A DNA stretch of 64,000 nt from Mesorhizobium sp. AR02. GTDB taxonomy: Bacteria; Pseudomonadota; Alphaproteobacteria; Rhizobiales; Rhizobiaceae. A model generated the notes under the pieces. It saw only the letters and a program-made list of their open reading frames with translations. It was not told where the DNA came from and did not search any database. Both the position numbers and the translations under genes were made by a program. Of this stretch, positions 26,140 to 35,231 are shown one piece after another. The number at the start of each line of letters is the position of its first letter. Positions within the stretch are counted from its first letter, which is position 1. Where the stretch lies: the NCBI RefSeq assembly GCF_024746835.1, contig NZ_CP080531.1:1-64000 (forward strand). The letters run 5' to 3'.

Positions 26140-27543
26140 ATGGCTAAATCGCGCGTCCAGTTCATCTGCCAGAATTGCGGATCGGTGCATCAGCGCTGGG
26201 CCGGCAAGTGCGATGCCTGCGGCGAGTGGAACACGCTGGTCGAGGAAGGCACGTCCGGCGGCATCGGCTCGGGACCAGCCAATACGCGCAACGCCCGCAA
26301 GGGCCGCGCGGTGGTGCTGACCACATTGTCGGGCGACATCGAGGACGCGCCGCGCATCATCTCCGGCATCGGCGAGCTGGACCGCGCCACCGGCGGTGGC
26401 TTCGTGCGCGGCTCGGCGCTGCTGGTCGGCGGCGATCCCGGCATCGGCAAGTCGACGCTGCTCACCCAGGCCGCGGCGGCTCTCGCCTCGCGAGGCCACC
26501 GCATCGTCTATGTCTCGGGCGAAGAAGCCGTCGCCCAGATCAGGCTGAGGGCGCAGCGGCTCGGCGTTGCCGACACGCCGGTGGAACTGGCAGCCGAGAC
26601 CAATGTCGAGGACATTCTTGCCACGATCGCCGACGGCAAGCGGCCGGATCTGGTCATTCTCGATTCCATCCAGACGCTGTGGACCGATCTCGCCGATTCG
26701 GCCCCGGGCACCGTCACCCAGGTTCGCGCCGCCGCCCAGGCGATGATCCGCTATGCGAAATCCACAGGTGCGGCGATCGTGCTCGTCGGCCATGTCACCA
26801 AGGAAGGCCAGATCGCCGGACCGCGGGTCGTCGAGCACATGGTAGATGCCGTGCTCTACTTCGAGGGCGAAGGTGGCCATCACTACCGCATTCTGCGCAC
26901 GGTGAAGAACCGCTTCGGACCGACCGACGAGATCGGCGTCTTCGAAATGTCGGACAAGGGCTTGCGCGAAGTCTCCAACCCCTCGGAGCTGTTCCTCGGC
27001 GAGCGGCATGCGAAATCGCCAGGGGCGGCCGTTTTCGCCGGCATGGAAGGCACAAGGCCGGTGCTGGTCGAGATCCAGGCCCTGGTGGCACAATCCTCGC
27101 TCGGCACGCCGCGGCGCGCCGTCGTCGGTTGGGACGGAGCTCGCTTGTCGATGATCCTGGCGGTGCTCGAAGCCCATTGCGGCGTTCGCTTTGGCCAGCA
27201 CGACGTCTATCTCAACGTCGCCGGTGGCTACCGCATCAGCGAGCCGGCGGCCGATCTCGCGGTCGCCGCCGCGCTGGTTTCCTCGCTCACCGGTCTTGCC
27301 CTTCCCGCCGATTGCGTCTATTTCGGCGAAATCAGCCTTTCGGGCGCGGTGAGGCCGGTTGCGCATGCGCAGCAGCGCCTCAAGGAAGCCGAAAAGCTGG
27401 GTTTTGGTAGCGCGGTTCTGCCCTTGGGCAGCGAGGAACTTGCCGGAGGGATCGGGGCCGGCGCTTTCCAGCCCACCGAGCTTGCCGACCTCGTGGCGCG
27501 CATTGCCGGCTCACGGCGCAGCCGCGCCGACGATGAAGAGTGA
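26140..27543 (+). CDS. radA: DNA repair protein RadA
   Basis: RadA is a RecA-like ATPase that drives branch migration in recombination. The 467 residues contain an N-terminal zinc finger (CQNCG and CDACGEW, residues 9-28), Walker A GGDPGIGKST (about 101), the RadA-specific VKNRFG motif (about 254) and a C-terminal Lon-like domain (about 285-450). Organisation and length are standard. It lies in the conserved dnaB-radA-cvpA-purF order. Confidence 0.96.
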   Translation: MAKSRVQFICQNCGSVHQRWAGKCDACGEWNTLVEEGTSGGIGSGPANTRNARKGRAVVLTTLSGDIEDAPRIISGIGELDRATGGGFVRGSALLVGGDPGIGKSTLLTQAAAALASRGHRIVYVSGEEAVAQIRLRAQRLGVADTPVELAAETNVEDILATIADGKRPDLVILDSIQTLWTDLADSAPGTVTQVRAAAQAMIRYAKSTGAAIVLVGHVTKEGQIAGPRVVEHMVDAVLYFEGEGGHHYRILRTVKNRFGPTDEIGVFEMSDKGLREVSNPSELFLGERHAKSPGAAVFAGMEGTRPVLVEIQALVAQSSLGTPRRAVVGWDGARLSMILAVLEAHCGVRFGQHDVYLNVAGGYRISEPAADLAVAAALVSSLTGLALPADCVYFGEISLSGAVRPVAHAQQRLKEAEKLGFGSAVLPLGSEELAGGIGAGAFQPTELADLVARIAGSRRSRADDEE

Positions 27544-27590
27544 CGCGGCTCGCCGAGCCGTGAAAAAGAGATCGGAGTGGGGCGAAAGAC

Positions 27591-28259
27591 ATGCCGATTA
27601 CGCTGCTTGACGGAATCCTGGTCGGCTTCACCCTGGTCTCGGCGATGCTCGCCATGGTTCGCGGCTTTTCGCGTGAGGTTCTGTCGGTCGTCTCCTGGGC
27701 GGCGGCAGCGGCGGCGGCTTTCTTCTTCTACAAGCCGGTTCTGCCCTACCTGAAGCCCTACATCGACAATGAGAAGATCGCCATGGCGGCCTCCGCCGGC
27801 GTCGTCTTCATCATCGCACTGATCGTCGTTTCGGTCATCACCATGAAGCTCGCCGACTGGATCATCGATTCGCGGATCGGCGCGCTCGACCGCACGCTCG
27901 GTTTCCTCTACGGCGCAGCACGCGGCATCCTGGTCGTCGCGGTCGCCCTGCTGTTCTTCAACTGGCTGGCGGGCGCCAAGGCACCCGCCTGGGTCACGGA
28001 TGCCAAGTCGCGGCCCTTGCTGGAATCGATCGGCACAAAGATCGAGAACCTGCTGCCGGCCGACGCCGAAAACGCAATCCTCAAGAAGCTCAGCCCGAAA
28101 GCGGGCGCCGAAACTCCGGCTGCCCCGGATGCGCCAGCGGCGGATGTGCCGGCAACAGGTGACGATGCCAATACACCGGCCCCTGACGACAATGACGCTG
28201 GCCCGGCGGACAACACCGCCAAGCCGGCGCCGGCGGCACCTGCGGCACCGGCAAACTGA
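27591..28259 (+). CDS. CvpA family membrane protein
   Basis: CvpA proteins are inner-membrane proteins of uncertain role, named for colicin V production in E. coli and usually found next to purF, as here. Residues 1-165 include about four hydrophobic segments and the motifs VRGFSREVLS and DRTLGFLYGAARG. The C-terminal 45 residues are Ala, Pro and Asp-rich low complexity. The gene lies 47 bases after radA and 104 bases before purF. The start follows an AAAGAC sequence with a weak ribosome binding site. Confidence 0.88.
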   Translation: MPITLLDGILVGFTLVSAMLAMVRGFSREVLSVVSWAAAAAAAFFFYKPVLPYLKPYIDNEKIAMAASAGVVFIIALIVVSVITMKLADWIIDSRIGALDRTLGFLYGAARGILVVAVALLFFNWLAGAKAPAWVTDAKSRPLLESIGTKIENLLPADAENAILKKLSPKAGAETPAAPDAPAADVPATGDDANTPAPDDNDAGPADNTAKPAPAAPAAPAN

Positions 28260-28313
28260 CGCCCGAAACGGGCGCCGGTAAAGACGATGGTGTGAAAGGC
28301 TGCACGGCGTGCG

Positions 28314-28342
28314 TTGCTTTCGACGCGCGAGCGCCTTATATG
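28314..28342 (+). promoter_or_regulatory. Candidate sigma-70 promoter of purF
   Basis: TTGCTT (28314-28319) and TATATG (28337-28342) are separated by 17 bases. The in-frame ATG at 28340 overlaps the -10 box and would be untranslatable from this transcript, which supports the ATG at 28364, preceded by GGAG, as the purF start. Confidence 0.45.
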
Positions 28343-28363
28343 GCGATTTTAGCGGAGCTTAAG

Positions 28364-29833
28364 ATGGCAGACGCAGACGACGTGCTTTCCGCCGAGGCCG
28401 ACGACCATTTCCATGACGAATGCGGCGTGTTCGGCATTTTCGGCCGGCAGGACGCAGCCGCAATCGTCACACTCGGCCTGCATGCGCTGCAGCATCGCGG
28501 CCAGGAAGCGGCCGGCATCGTTTCCTATGACGGCACCCAGTTCCATGTCGAACGCCATGTCGGCCTGATCGGCGACACCTTTACCAAGCAGCGTGTCATC
28601 GACAGCCTGCAAGGCAACCGCGCCATCGGCCATACGCGCTACGCCACGACCGGCGGCGCCGGCATGCGCAACATCCAGCCCTTCTTCGCCGAATTGGCCG
28701 ATGGCGGTTTTGCTGTCGCCCACAACGGCAATCTGACCAACGCCATGACGGTGCAGCGCGCGCTGCAGAAGCAAGGTGCGATCTTCTCCTCCACCTCTGA
28801 CACCGAGACGCTTTTGCACCTGGTTGCGACCAGCAAGGAGCGCGACCTGAACTCGCGCTTCATCGATGCGGTGCGGCAGGTCGAGGGCGCCTTCTCGCTG
28901 GTGGCGATGACCGCCAAGAAGATGATCGGCTGCCGCGATCCGCTCGGTATCCGCCCGCTGGTGCTGGGCGATCTCGACGGCGCGTGGATCCTCGCCTCCG
29001 AAACCTGTGCGCTCGACATTATCGGCGCGCGTTTCGTGCGCGACCTGAAGCCCGGCGAGATGGTCGTCGTCACCTCCAAGGGCATTGAAAGCCTGTTCCC
29101 CTTCGAGCCGCAGAAGACCCGCTTCTGTATCTTCGAATATGTCTATTTCGCGCGGCCGGATTCCTCGGTCGAAGGCCGCAATGTCTACGAAGTGCGCAAG
29201 CGCATCGGCGCCGAGCTGGCGCAGGAAAACCCGGTCGAGGCCGACATCGTGGTGCCGGTGCCGGATTCGGGCACCCCGGCGGCGATCGGCTTTAGCCAGG
29301 CCGCCGGCATTCCCTTCGAACTCGGCATCATCCGCAACCACTATGTCGGCCGTACCTTCATCCAGCCCGGCGATTCGATCCGCCACATGGGCGTCAAGCT
29401 GAAGCACAACGCCAACCGCCGGATGATCGAGGGCAAGCGCGTGGTGCTCGTCGACGATTCGATCGTGCGCGGCACCACCAGCCAGAAAATCGTGCAGATG
29501 GTGCGCGATGCCGGCGCCAGGGAAGTGCACATGCGCATCGCCTCGCCGCCGACCAGCGCCTCCTGCTTCTACGGTGTCGACACGCCGGAGAAGTCGAAGC
29601 TTCTGGCTTCGCGCATGTCGGTGGAAGAGATGGCCGAGTTCATCCGTGTCGATTCGCTCGGCTTCCTGTCGATCGACGGGCTCTACCGCGCCGTCGGCGA
29701 GGCGAGCCGCGACAACGATCAGCCGCAATTCTGCGACGCCTGCTTCACCGGCCAGTATCCGACCCGCCTGCTCGACTTCGAAGGCCACGACAATGTGCGC
29801 ACGCTGTCGCTGCTGGCGAACAACGGGGCGTAG
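28364..29833 (+). CDS. purF: Amidophosphoribosyltransferase PurF
   Basis: PurF makes phosphoribosylamine from PRPP and glutamine, the first step of purine synthesis. The 489-residue protein has a short leader ending before Cys20 in HDECGVFG; removal of such a propeptide exposes the catalytic Cys in this class. The Ntn glutaminase domain spans about 20-250 (GHTRYATTG, HNGNLTN). The phosphoribosyltransferase domain has the PRPP loop VLVDDSIVRGTTS (about 362-374). The ATG at 28364 has GGAG six bases upstream. It is followed by an SDR gene 27 bases later. Confidence 0.95.
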   Translation: MADADDVLSAEADDHFHDECGVFGIFGRQDAAAIVTLGLHALQHRGQEAAGIVSYDGTQFHVERHVGLIGDTFTKQRVIDSLQGNRAIGHTRYATTGGAGMRNIQPFFAELADGGFAVAHNGNLTNAMTVQRALQKQGAIFSSTSDTETLLHLVATSKERDLNSRFIDAVRQVEGAFSLVAMTAKKMIGCRDPLGIRPLVLGDLDGAWILASETCALDIIGARFVRDLKPGEMVVVTSKGIESLFPFEPQKTRFCIFEYVYFARPDSSVEGRNVYEVRKRIGAELAQENPVEADIVVPVPDSGTPAAIGFSQAAGIPFELGIIRNHYVGRTFIQPGDSIRHMGVKLKHNANRRMIEGKRVVLVDDSIVRGTTSQKIVQMVRDAGAREVHMRIASPPTSASCFYGVDTPEKSKLLASRMSVEEMAEFIRVDSLGFLSIDGLYRAVGEASRDNDQPQFCDACFTGQYPTRLLDFEGHDNVRTLSLLANNGA

Positions 29834-29860
29834 GCTAGACCACCTTACGGAAATTCTCGC

Positions 29861-30601
29861 ATGACCCTAGACCTTACCGGCCGCGTCGCGGTCGTCACCG
29901 GCGCTTCGCGCGGCATCGGCTATTTCATCGCCAGGGAATTGGCAGCCGCCGGTGCGCATGTCATTGCGGTTGCGCGCACGGTCGGTGGGCTGGAAGAACT
30001 CGACGACCAGATCAAGGCGGCCGGCGGCCAGGCGACGCTGGTGCCGCTCGATCTCGCCGACATGGCCGGCATCGACCGGCTGGGCGGCGCTATCCATGAG
30101 CGCTGGGGCAAGCTCGACATTCTCGTCGCCAATGCCGGCGTGCTCGGCGTCATCTCGCCGATCGGCCATGTCGAGGCTAAGACGTTCGAGAAGGTGATGA
30201 CCATCAACGTCACCTCGACCTGGCGGCTGATCCGTTCGGTCGACCCGCTGCTGCGGCTCTCGGATGCCGGCCGGGCCATCATCCTGTCGTCCAACGCGGC
30301 GCATTCGGCGCGTGCCTTCTGGGCGCCTTACGCGGCATCGAAGGCTGCGGTCGAGACCATGATGCGCTCCTGGGCGCACGAGACGCAAAGCCTGCCGCTG
30401 CGTATCAATGCCGCAGATCCGGGCGCCACACGCACCGCCATGCGGGCCCAGGCCGTGCCCGGCGAGGATCCGGAAACGCTGCCGCATCCCCAGGAGATCG
30501 CCAAGCGCATCGTGCCGCTGGCCAGCCCCGAGCTGAAAGAGACCGGACTGATCTTCCAGGCCAAGCACAATCGCTTCGTCGCCTACAGGCAGCCGGAATA
30601 G
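29861..30601 (+). CDS. SDR family NAD(P)-dependent oxidoreductase
   Basis: This is a 246-residue classical short-chain dehydrogenase with cofactor loop TGASRGIG (about residues 14-21), NAG motif (about 91) and the YAASKAA catalytic segment with Tyr near 158. The catalytic Ser lies in IILSSNAAHS. It follows purF closely on the same strand and is commonly found there in rhizobia. The substrate is unknown. Confidence 0.88.
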   Translation: MTLDLTGRVAVVTGASRGIGYFIARELAAAGAHVIAVARTVGGLEELDDQIKAAGGQATLVPLDLADMAGIDRLGGAIHERWGKLDILVANAGVLGVISPIGHVEAKTFEKVMTINVTSTWRLIRSVDPLLRLSDAGRAIILSSNAAHSARAFWAPYAASKAAVETMMRSWAHETQSLPLRINAADPGATRTAMRAQAVPGEDPETLPHPQEIAKRIVPLASPELKETGLIFQAKHNRFVAYRQPE

Positions 30602-30845
30602 CCGTATTCTTTTTGCCGGAAGAATTCTGGCGCTGCCGACGTTCTTGAGATGTTTTTGCAACCGACTGAGCCGGCCAGGCCTTAAAAATTTGGTCTCGAA
30701 AACCAGCCGGATCATCACGCGGCTGTGATTTGAAGGGGAAAGGCTGCGCGGCGGTCATGCTTTCGTCATTTCCCCGGAGTTGGTAGGATCGTCGCGACTT
30801 CCCACAACAACGAGCGCCCGAGCTGGGCAGAACAAGGACATCCCC

Positions 30846-31064
30846 ATGGCTACGACCGCAGCGTTGGTCTGGTATCTGGTAATCGCCGGCCCGCAGGGCG
30901 GCATGGTGGTGCTGCCCAGCACGTTCGACAAGCGCGAACAGTGCACCGCCGCCATCACAGAATATCAGAAGCAGCCGACACCCACCGGCTGGTCCATACA
31001 GTGCGTGCCGAGTGCGTCGCCCTTCACCGACGAAGGCGATGCCGAGACGCCGTCGGCGCAGTAG
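30846..31064 (+). CDS. Small hypothetical secreted or membrane protein
   Basis: This is a 72-residue protein that I do not recognise. The N terminus is hydrophobic (about residues 4-22, containing LVWYLVIAGPQGGMVVL) and could be a signal peptide or anchor. Two cysteines at about positions 34 and 53 could form a disulfide. An AGGACA sequence precedes the ATG. The frame is open 22 codons further upstream. It stands alone between the SDR gene and a palindromic element. Confidence 0.5.
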   Translation: MATTAALVWYLVIAGPQGGMVVLPSTFDKREQCTAAITEYQKQPTPTGWSIQCVPSASPFTDEGDAETPSAQ

Positions 31065-31084
31065 TTGATGGATAGGCCGGCGGG

Positions 31085-31134
31085 ACAGCGCCCCCCTCTG
31101 CCCTGCCGGGCATCTCCCCCACAAGGGGGAGATC
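31085..31134. repeat. Palindromic intergenic element, RIME-like
   Basis: A C-rich block including CTCTGCCCTGCCGGGCATC is followed by a 9-bp hairpin ATCTCCCCC/GGGGGAGAT (31112-31120 with 31125-31133). The same block occurs near 62.72 kb and, inverted, near 62.84-62.89 kb. It lies between the hypothetical gene and the convergent osmC gene. Confidence 0.65.
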
Positions 31135-31140
31135 GCAGCT

Positions 31141-31647
31141 TCAGCGCCGTGCGCTCACCGTCAATTCCGGCTTCTGGTTGATGGTCTGGAACACCACGCA
31201 ATAGCGCTCGGTCAGCTTCAGCAGCGAATCGATGCGCTCCTGCGGTTCGTCCGTGTCGAGAGCGAAATTGAGCCGGATGGCGCGAAAACCGACGGGCGCG
31301 TCCTTGGCGACACCGAGCGTGCCGCGAAAATCAAGATCGCCTTCGGCTTCCACCGTGGTAGCGCCGAGCTTGAACTCGAGCGCCGTCGCGACCGCCTTCA
31401 GCGTCACCCCGGCGCAGGCCACCAGGGCTTCCAGCAGCATGTCGCCGGAGCAAAGCTCGAGCCCGGAGCCGCCGGTTGCCGGATGCAGACCGGCGATGGC
31501 GATCGCCCTACCCGTCTCCACCTTGCAGGCCACCGACTGGTCGTCGATCGAGCCCCGCGCCTTCAGCGTGATCAGCGCCTGCGAGGCATCGTCGCGATAG
31601 GCCTGCTTCAGCGGCGCCTGCATCGCCTTCAGTTCGGTGGCGTCCAT
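31141..31647 (-). CDS. OsmC family peroxiredoxin-like protein
   Basis: OsmC/Ohr proteins reduce organic hydroperoxides with a Cys pair. The 168 residues contain the first conserved Cys region (LELCSGDMLLEALVACAG, about 75-92) and the second Cys in ERYCVVF (about 148), with the alpha/beta swapped-dimer OsmC pattern. The ATG at 31647 (MDATELKAM) is preceded by AGAGGGA; an upstream ATG at 31686 lacks one. It belongs to the wider OsmC family rather than clearly to Ohr. Confidence 0.85.
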   Translation of the reverse strand: MDATELKAMQAPLKQAYRDDASQALITLKARGSIDDQSVACKVETGRAIAIAGLHPATGGSGLELCSGDMLLEALVACAGVTLKAVATALEFKLGATTVEAEGDLDFRGTLGVAKDAPVGFRAIRLNFALDTDEPQERIDSLLKLTERYCVVFQTINQKPELTVSARR

Positions 31648-31866
31648 TCGCTGTCCCTCTTCGTCGAATTTTTCTGTCGCCGGCATACGCCGTCTAATCG
31701 AGATGTGCTCCCATCATCTCGCGATGGCAATGGCATTCATTCCTGCGGCGAAGCAGGCCAGCCGCCGGCGCGAAACACCGATATCCCAAATGGGACATTG
31801 ACGGACAAGGCTTCAAAACCGTCTGATCCGGCCAAGTTTGTCGTTCCATTTTCCGGTGATCCCGCA

Positions 31867-32973
31867 ATGCCACGTACCCTTTCGACGAAGCCGAAACAGG
31901 ATGGGTTTCGAGCGCCCGGCGAATTCGAGCCGAAATCAGGGTGCTGGCTGATCTGGCCGGAGCGGCCCGACACCTGGCGCCTGGGCGCCAAACCGGCGCA
32001 GAAGCTATTCGCCAATGTTGCCGAGACGATCGCGCAAAGCGAGCCGGTGACGGTGGCCGCATCAAGCCGCCAGTGGCAGAATGCCAGAGCGCGATTGCCC
32101 GCCCATGTGCGCGTCGTGGAAATGTCGACCAACGATTCCTGGCTGCGCGACAGCGGCCCCAACTTCGTCGTCGACGATCACGGCGAGGTGCGCGGCGTCG
32201 ACTGGATCTTCAATGCCTATGGCGGTTTCGACGGCGGGCTCTACGCGCCGTGGGATCTGGATGATCTAGCGGCGCAAAAAGTACTCGAGATCGAGAATAT
32301 AGATCGCTACCGCGCGCCGCTGATCGCCGAGGGCGGCGGGCTGCAGTGCGACGGTCAGGATACCCTCATCACGACGAAGCAGTGCCTGCTCAATCGAAAT
32401 CGCAACGCCCACCTCGGCAAGGCCGAGGTGGAACAGCAGCTTGGCGATTATCTTGGCATCGACACCATCATCTGGCTGCCACGCGGCTTTGCCTTCGATG
32501 AGACGGACGGCCATGTCGACGACGTCTGCTGCTTCGTGCGCCCCGGCGTGATCGCGCTGAGCTGGACTGATGATCGGGAAGACCCGCAATATGAGATCGT
32601 GCGGGAAGTCGAGGAGGTGTTGCGTCTGGCCCGCGACGCGCGCGGCCGCAGCCTGGAGGTCCACCGGCTGCCCCACCCCTTGCCGATCGAGATAACGGCG
32701 GAAGAAAGCGAAAGCGTCGACAGCGTCGATTCGACCTGGGCACGACCGGCCGGAAACCGGATCGCGGCGAGCTACATCAACTACTATCCGGGCAACAGCG
32801 TCGTGGTCGTGCCGGAATTCGGCTCCGATCTCGATGTGAGGGCCAAGGAAACACTGGCCGCGCTGTTTCCCGACCACAGGATAGTCGGCATCGAGAACTC
32901 CCGCGAGATCTTGCTTGGCGGCGGCAATGTCGCCTGCATCACCTTGCCGGTCTATGCCCCGCAACGACGTTGA
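31867..32973 (+). CDS. Agmatine deiminase family protein
   Basis: Agmatine deiminase hydrolyses agmatine to N-carbamoylputrescine, a route from arginine to putrescine. The 368-residue protein keeps the active-site blocks: WLRDSGP (Asp), the DGHVDD His motif (about 215) and the nucleophile Cys in GGGNVACITLP (about 357). The substrate-loop block reads EGGGLQCDGQDT. Length fits the family. The ATG at 31867 has only a weak ribosome binding site. A polyamine-type binding protein follows 94 bases later. Agmatine as substrate is inferred from the family; other peptidyl-arginine-deiminase-fold activities are possible. Confidence 0.82.
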   Translation: MPRTLSTKPKQDGFRAPGEFEPKSGCWLIWPERPDTWRLGAKPAQKLFANVAETIAQSEPVTVAASSRQWQNARARLPAHVRVVEMSTNDSWLRDSGPNFVVDDHGEVRGVDWIFNAYGGFDGGLYAPWDLDDLAAQKVLEIENIDRYRAPLIAEGGGLQCDGQDTLITTKQCLLNRNRNAHLGKAEVEQQLGDYLGIDTIIWLPRGFAFDETDGHVDDVCCFVRPGVIALSWTDDREDPQYEIVREVEEVLRLARDARGRSLEVHRLPHPLPIEITAEESESVDSVDSTWARPAGNRIAASYINYYPGNSVVVVPEFGSDLDVRAKETLAALFPDHRIVGIENSREILLGGGNVACITLPVYAPQRR

Positions 32974-33067
32974 CGGACGACATCATGCCGGCAAGGCCGG
33001 CGGCGAAAGCGGAAACGGAACGCTGCGCGGTCCAGCAGGCCAAGCAGCAGCGAAAGGGAGGACACTC

Positions 33068-34171
33068 ATGCGCGCGCTCATCTTCTCAACCCTGCTTGCC
33101 GGGCTCGCTTGCGGCATCTGCGCAAGCGCCGCTTTGGCGGACGAGGAAAAAGTCGTCAATGTCTACAACTGGTCCGACTACATCGCGCCGGACACCGCCG
33201 AGAAGTTCGAGAAAGAGACGGGTATCAAGGTTCGCTATGATGTCTATGACGGCAATGAGGTCCTTGAAACCAAGCTGCTCACCGGCGGTTCGGGATATGA
33301 CGTGGTCTATCCCTCGGCCTATCCGTTCCTGAAGAACCAGGTGAAGGCGGGGGCTTTCCTGGAACTCGACAAGTCGAAGCTTGCAAATCACCCGAAGATC
33401 GATCCGCAAGCCCTCGCGCTGATCGCGGGCGCCGATCCGCAGAACCTGCATGCCGTGCCCTACATGGCCGTCACGGACGGCATTGGTTACAATGCCGCAG
33501 CGGTCAAGCAGCGGCTGCCGGACGCACCGACGGATTCCTTCGCCATGGTCTTCAACGTCGACGTGGTCAAGAAGCTCTCCGATTGCGGCGTGGCCATGAT
33601 CGATGCCCCCGCTGAAGTCATCCCGATGGCGATGAACTATCTTCACATCAATCCGAGGTCGACGAGCCCCGACGATCTTGCCAAGGTCGAGGAACTGATG
33701 GCCAAGGTGCGGCCCTACATCCGCTATTTCCACTCGTCGAAATACATCAACGACCTGGCAAACGGCGACATCTGCGTGGTGTTGGGTTGGTCGGGCGACA
33801 TACTTCAGGCAAGGACTCGTGCCGCCGAATCCACCAAGAAGCTGCAAATAGCCTATTCCATTCCCAAGGAAGGTACGCTCATCAACTTCGATACGATGGC
33901 GGTGCCGAAGGATGCGCCGCATCCCGAAAACGCCCAGGCCTGGATCAACTTCAACTTGCGCCCCGACATCGCCGCGGCCAACTCCAGCTACGTCTCCTAC
34001 GCCAATGCGATACCGGACTCCTTGTCACTGATGGACAAGGCAATAGCCAGCGATCCCGGCGTCTATCCTCCCGATGACGTGAAGGCCAAGCTGTTCGTGG
34101 TGGACAACAACGACGCAAAGCTGCTGCGGTCGCAAAATCGCATGTGGACGCGCATCGTGACGGGACAATAG
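33068..34171 (+). CDS. Polyamine ABC transporter substrate-binding protein (PotF/PotD-like)
   Basis: This is a periplasmic binding protein of the spermidine/putrescine family. It has a signal peptide (residues 1-24, cleaved after ASAALA), the start VVNVYNWSDYI typical of PotF, and the GGSGYDVVYPSAYPF segment. Ligand-site Trp and Asp candidates lie at LGWSGDI (about 239). GGGAGG lies eight bases before the ATG at 33068. No permease or ATPase genes are adjacent, so it either serves a remote transporter or acts as a sensor. Proximity to agmatine deiminase supports polyamine use. Confidence 0.87.
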   Translation: MRALIFSTLLAGLACGICASAALADEEKVVNVYNWSDYIAPDTAEKFEKETGIKVRYDVYDGNEVLETKLLTGGSGYDVVYPSAYPFLKNQVKAGAFLELDKSKLANHPKIDPQALALIAGADPQNLHAVPYMAVTDGIGYNAAAVKQRLPDAPTDSFAMVFNVDVVKKLSDCGVAMIDAPAEVIPMAMNYLHINPRSTSPDDLAKVEELMAKVRPYIRYFHSSKYINDLANGDICVVLGWSGDILQARTRAAESTKKLQIAYSIPKEGTLINFDTMAVPKDAPHPENAQAWINFNLRPDIAAANSSYVSYANAIPDSLSLMDKAIASDPGVYPPDDVKAKLFVVDNNDAKLLRSQNRMWTRIVTGQ

Positions 34172-34248
34172 GAGCAACTCCAGGAAAAGTGTGTTGCGGT
34201 TTTCCGTTCAGAATTGCGTCAAAACAAAAAGAGCTGACGCTGAAGCCG

Positions 34249-35004
34249 TCAGTCCTTCGCTGCCTCGCGAACGGTCGCCAGCAACTCGACCTGGGAGTGC
34301 ACGCCGAGCTTGCGATAGATCTGCTTGATGTGGTTGCGGACGGTGCCCGGTGAAATGGTAAGGCTTCGCGAAATGGTCTTGGCATTGCCGCCATCGATCA
34401 GGTGCCGGGCGACCTCATTTTCCCGGCTGCTCAACCGCGATCGTGCCGAATCGGCCGTCACGCTCTTGTCCCGGGAGCGGCACAGATGAAGCAATCTTTG
34501 CAGAATGAGCCTTGTCGCGCTGCTTGCCGCGCAAGCCATCGCCAGATCCTGCTCGCCGAAGGCAGCAGCCCCGTTTCGCCGTAGAAAGGTGACATAGCCT
34601 GCGGTCAGCCTGTCGAGATTGAAGACGCCTGTTATCTCGTCGAAACTGTCGGAGGGGCCATAGAATTCGCGATAGTAGGGCGTGAACTGGAAATCACCAT
34701 TGCGGAGAGCCGATAGCGGCAACAGGAAATCCTGTCGGGTGCTGGCGAACCTCTGGAAGAAGGGATCCTGGCGGTAGATGCGGGCATCATAGTCGCGGTT
34801 CCAGCGATCGGGCCCGGCATCGTCGATGGTCAGGGACGTAATGTCGCGACGGTAAAAGCCGACATAGACACGGTCTGAACCAAGCAGATCTCGCGCCGCC
34901 GCCGTGAAGCGCGCCGACAGTTCTTCGGGCGTCGCCGCCATTGCCGCAGCAGCCACACCGCCGCTCCAGCGTCCAAACTGATCGAGGGGAAAATTCGACT
35001 GCAT
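34249..35004 (-). CDS. LuxR-family transcriptional regulator
   Basis: The protein (251 residues from the ATG at 35004) has a C-terminal GerE-type helix-turn-helix (about 185-245: LSSRENEVARHLIDGG, SLTISPGTVRNHIKQIYRKLGV). The N-terminal sensory domain has no family that I recognise. It does not show the usual acyl-homoserine-lactone-binding signature. The frame is open to 35088. It faces the PotF-like gene convergently and is divergent from an EamA transporter, either of which could be a target. Confidence 0.8.
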   Translation of the reverse strand: MQSNFPLDQFGRWSGGVAAAAMAATPEELSARFTAAARDLLGSDRVYVGFYRRDITSLTIDDAGPDRWNRDYDARIYRQDPFFQRFASTRQDFLLPLSALRNGDFQFTPYYREFYGPSDSFDEITGVFNLDRLTAGYVTFLRRNGAAAFGEQDLAMACAASSATRLILQRLLHLCRSRDKSVTADSARSRLSSRENEVARHLIDGGNAKTISRSLTISPGTVRNHIKQIYRKLGVHSQVELLATVREAAKD

Positions 35005-35231
35005 TCCAGCCCACAGTAGCGCAAGCCGTTGCAAGTTCAACCTGGCGGGAACCGCGCCGCCAGTCTCAAGAGAACCGGAAGGGACCATCCCTGCCCCAAC
35101 GCAAGCTCAGCGCTGGTGCAGCGCTGCGCCGACTTTCGCTCGTATAGCTTGGAGCCGGGACCTGACTTTCCAGAGTCCCGCGCCGCTTCACAGCACTTCC
35201 ACCGCTTCCCGCAACGCTGGTCCCGCGCCTT

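Noticed and set aside
28349..29788. A 479-codon open frame antisense to purF
   Set aside because: Its protein has no recognisable family and it mirrors the codon structure of GC-rich purF; it is a shadow frame.
31085..31134. Intrinsic terminator
   Set aside because: Strong stem but no T tract on either strand; it matches repeats elsewhere, so it is listed as a repetitive element.
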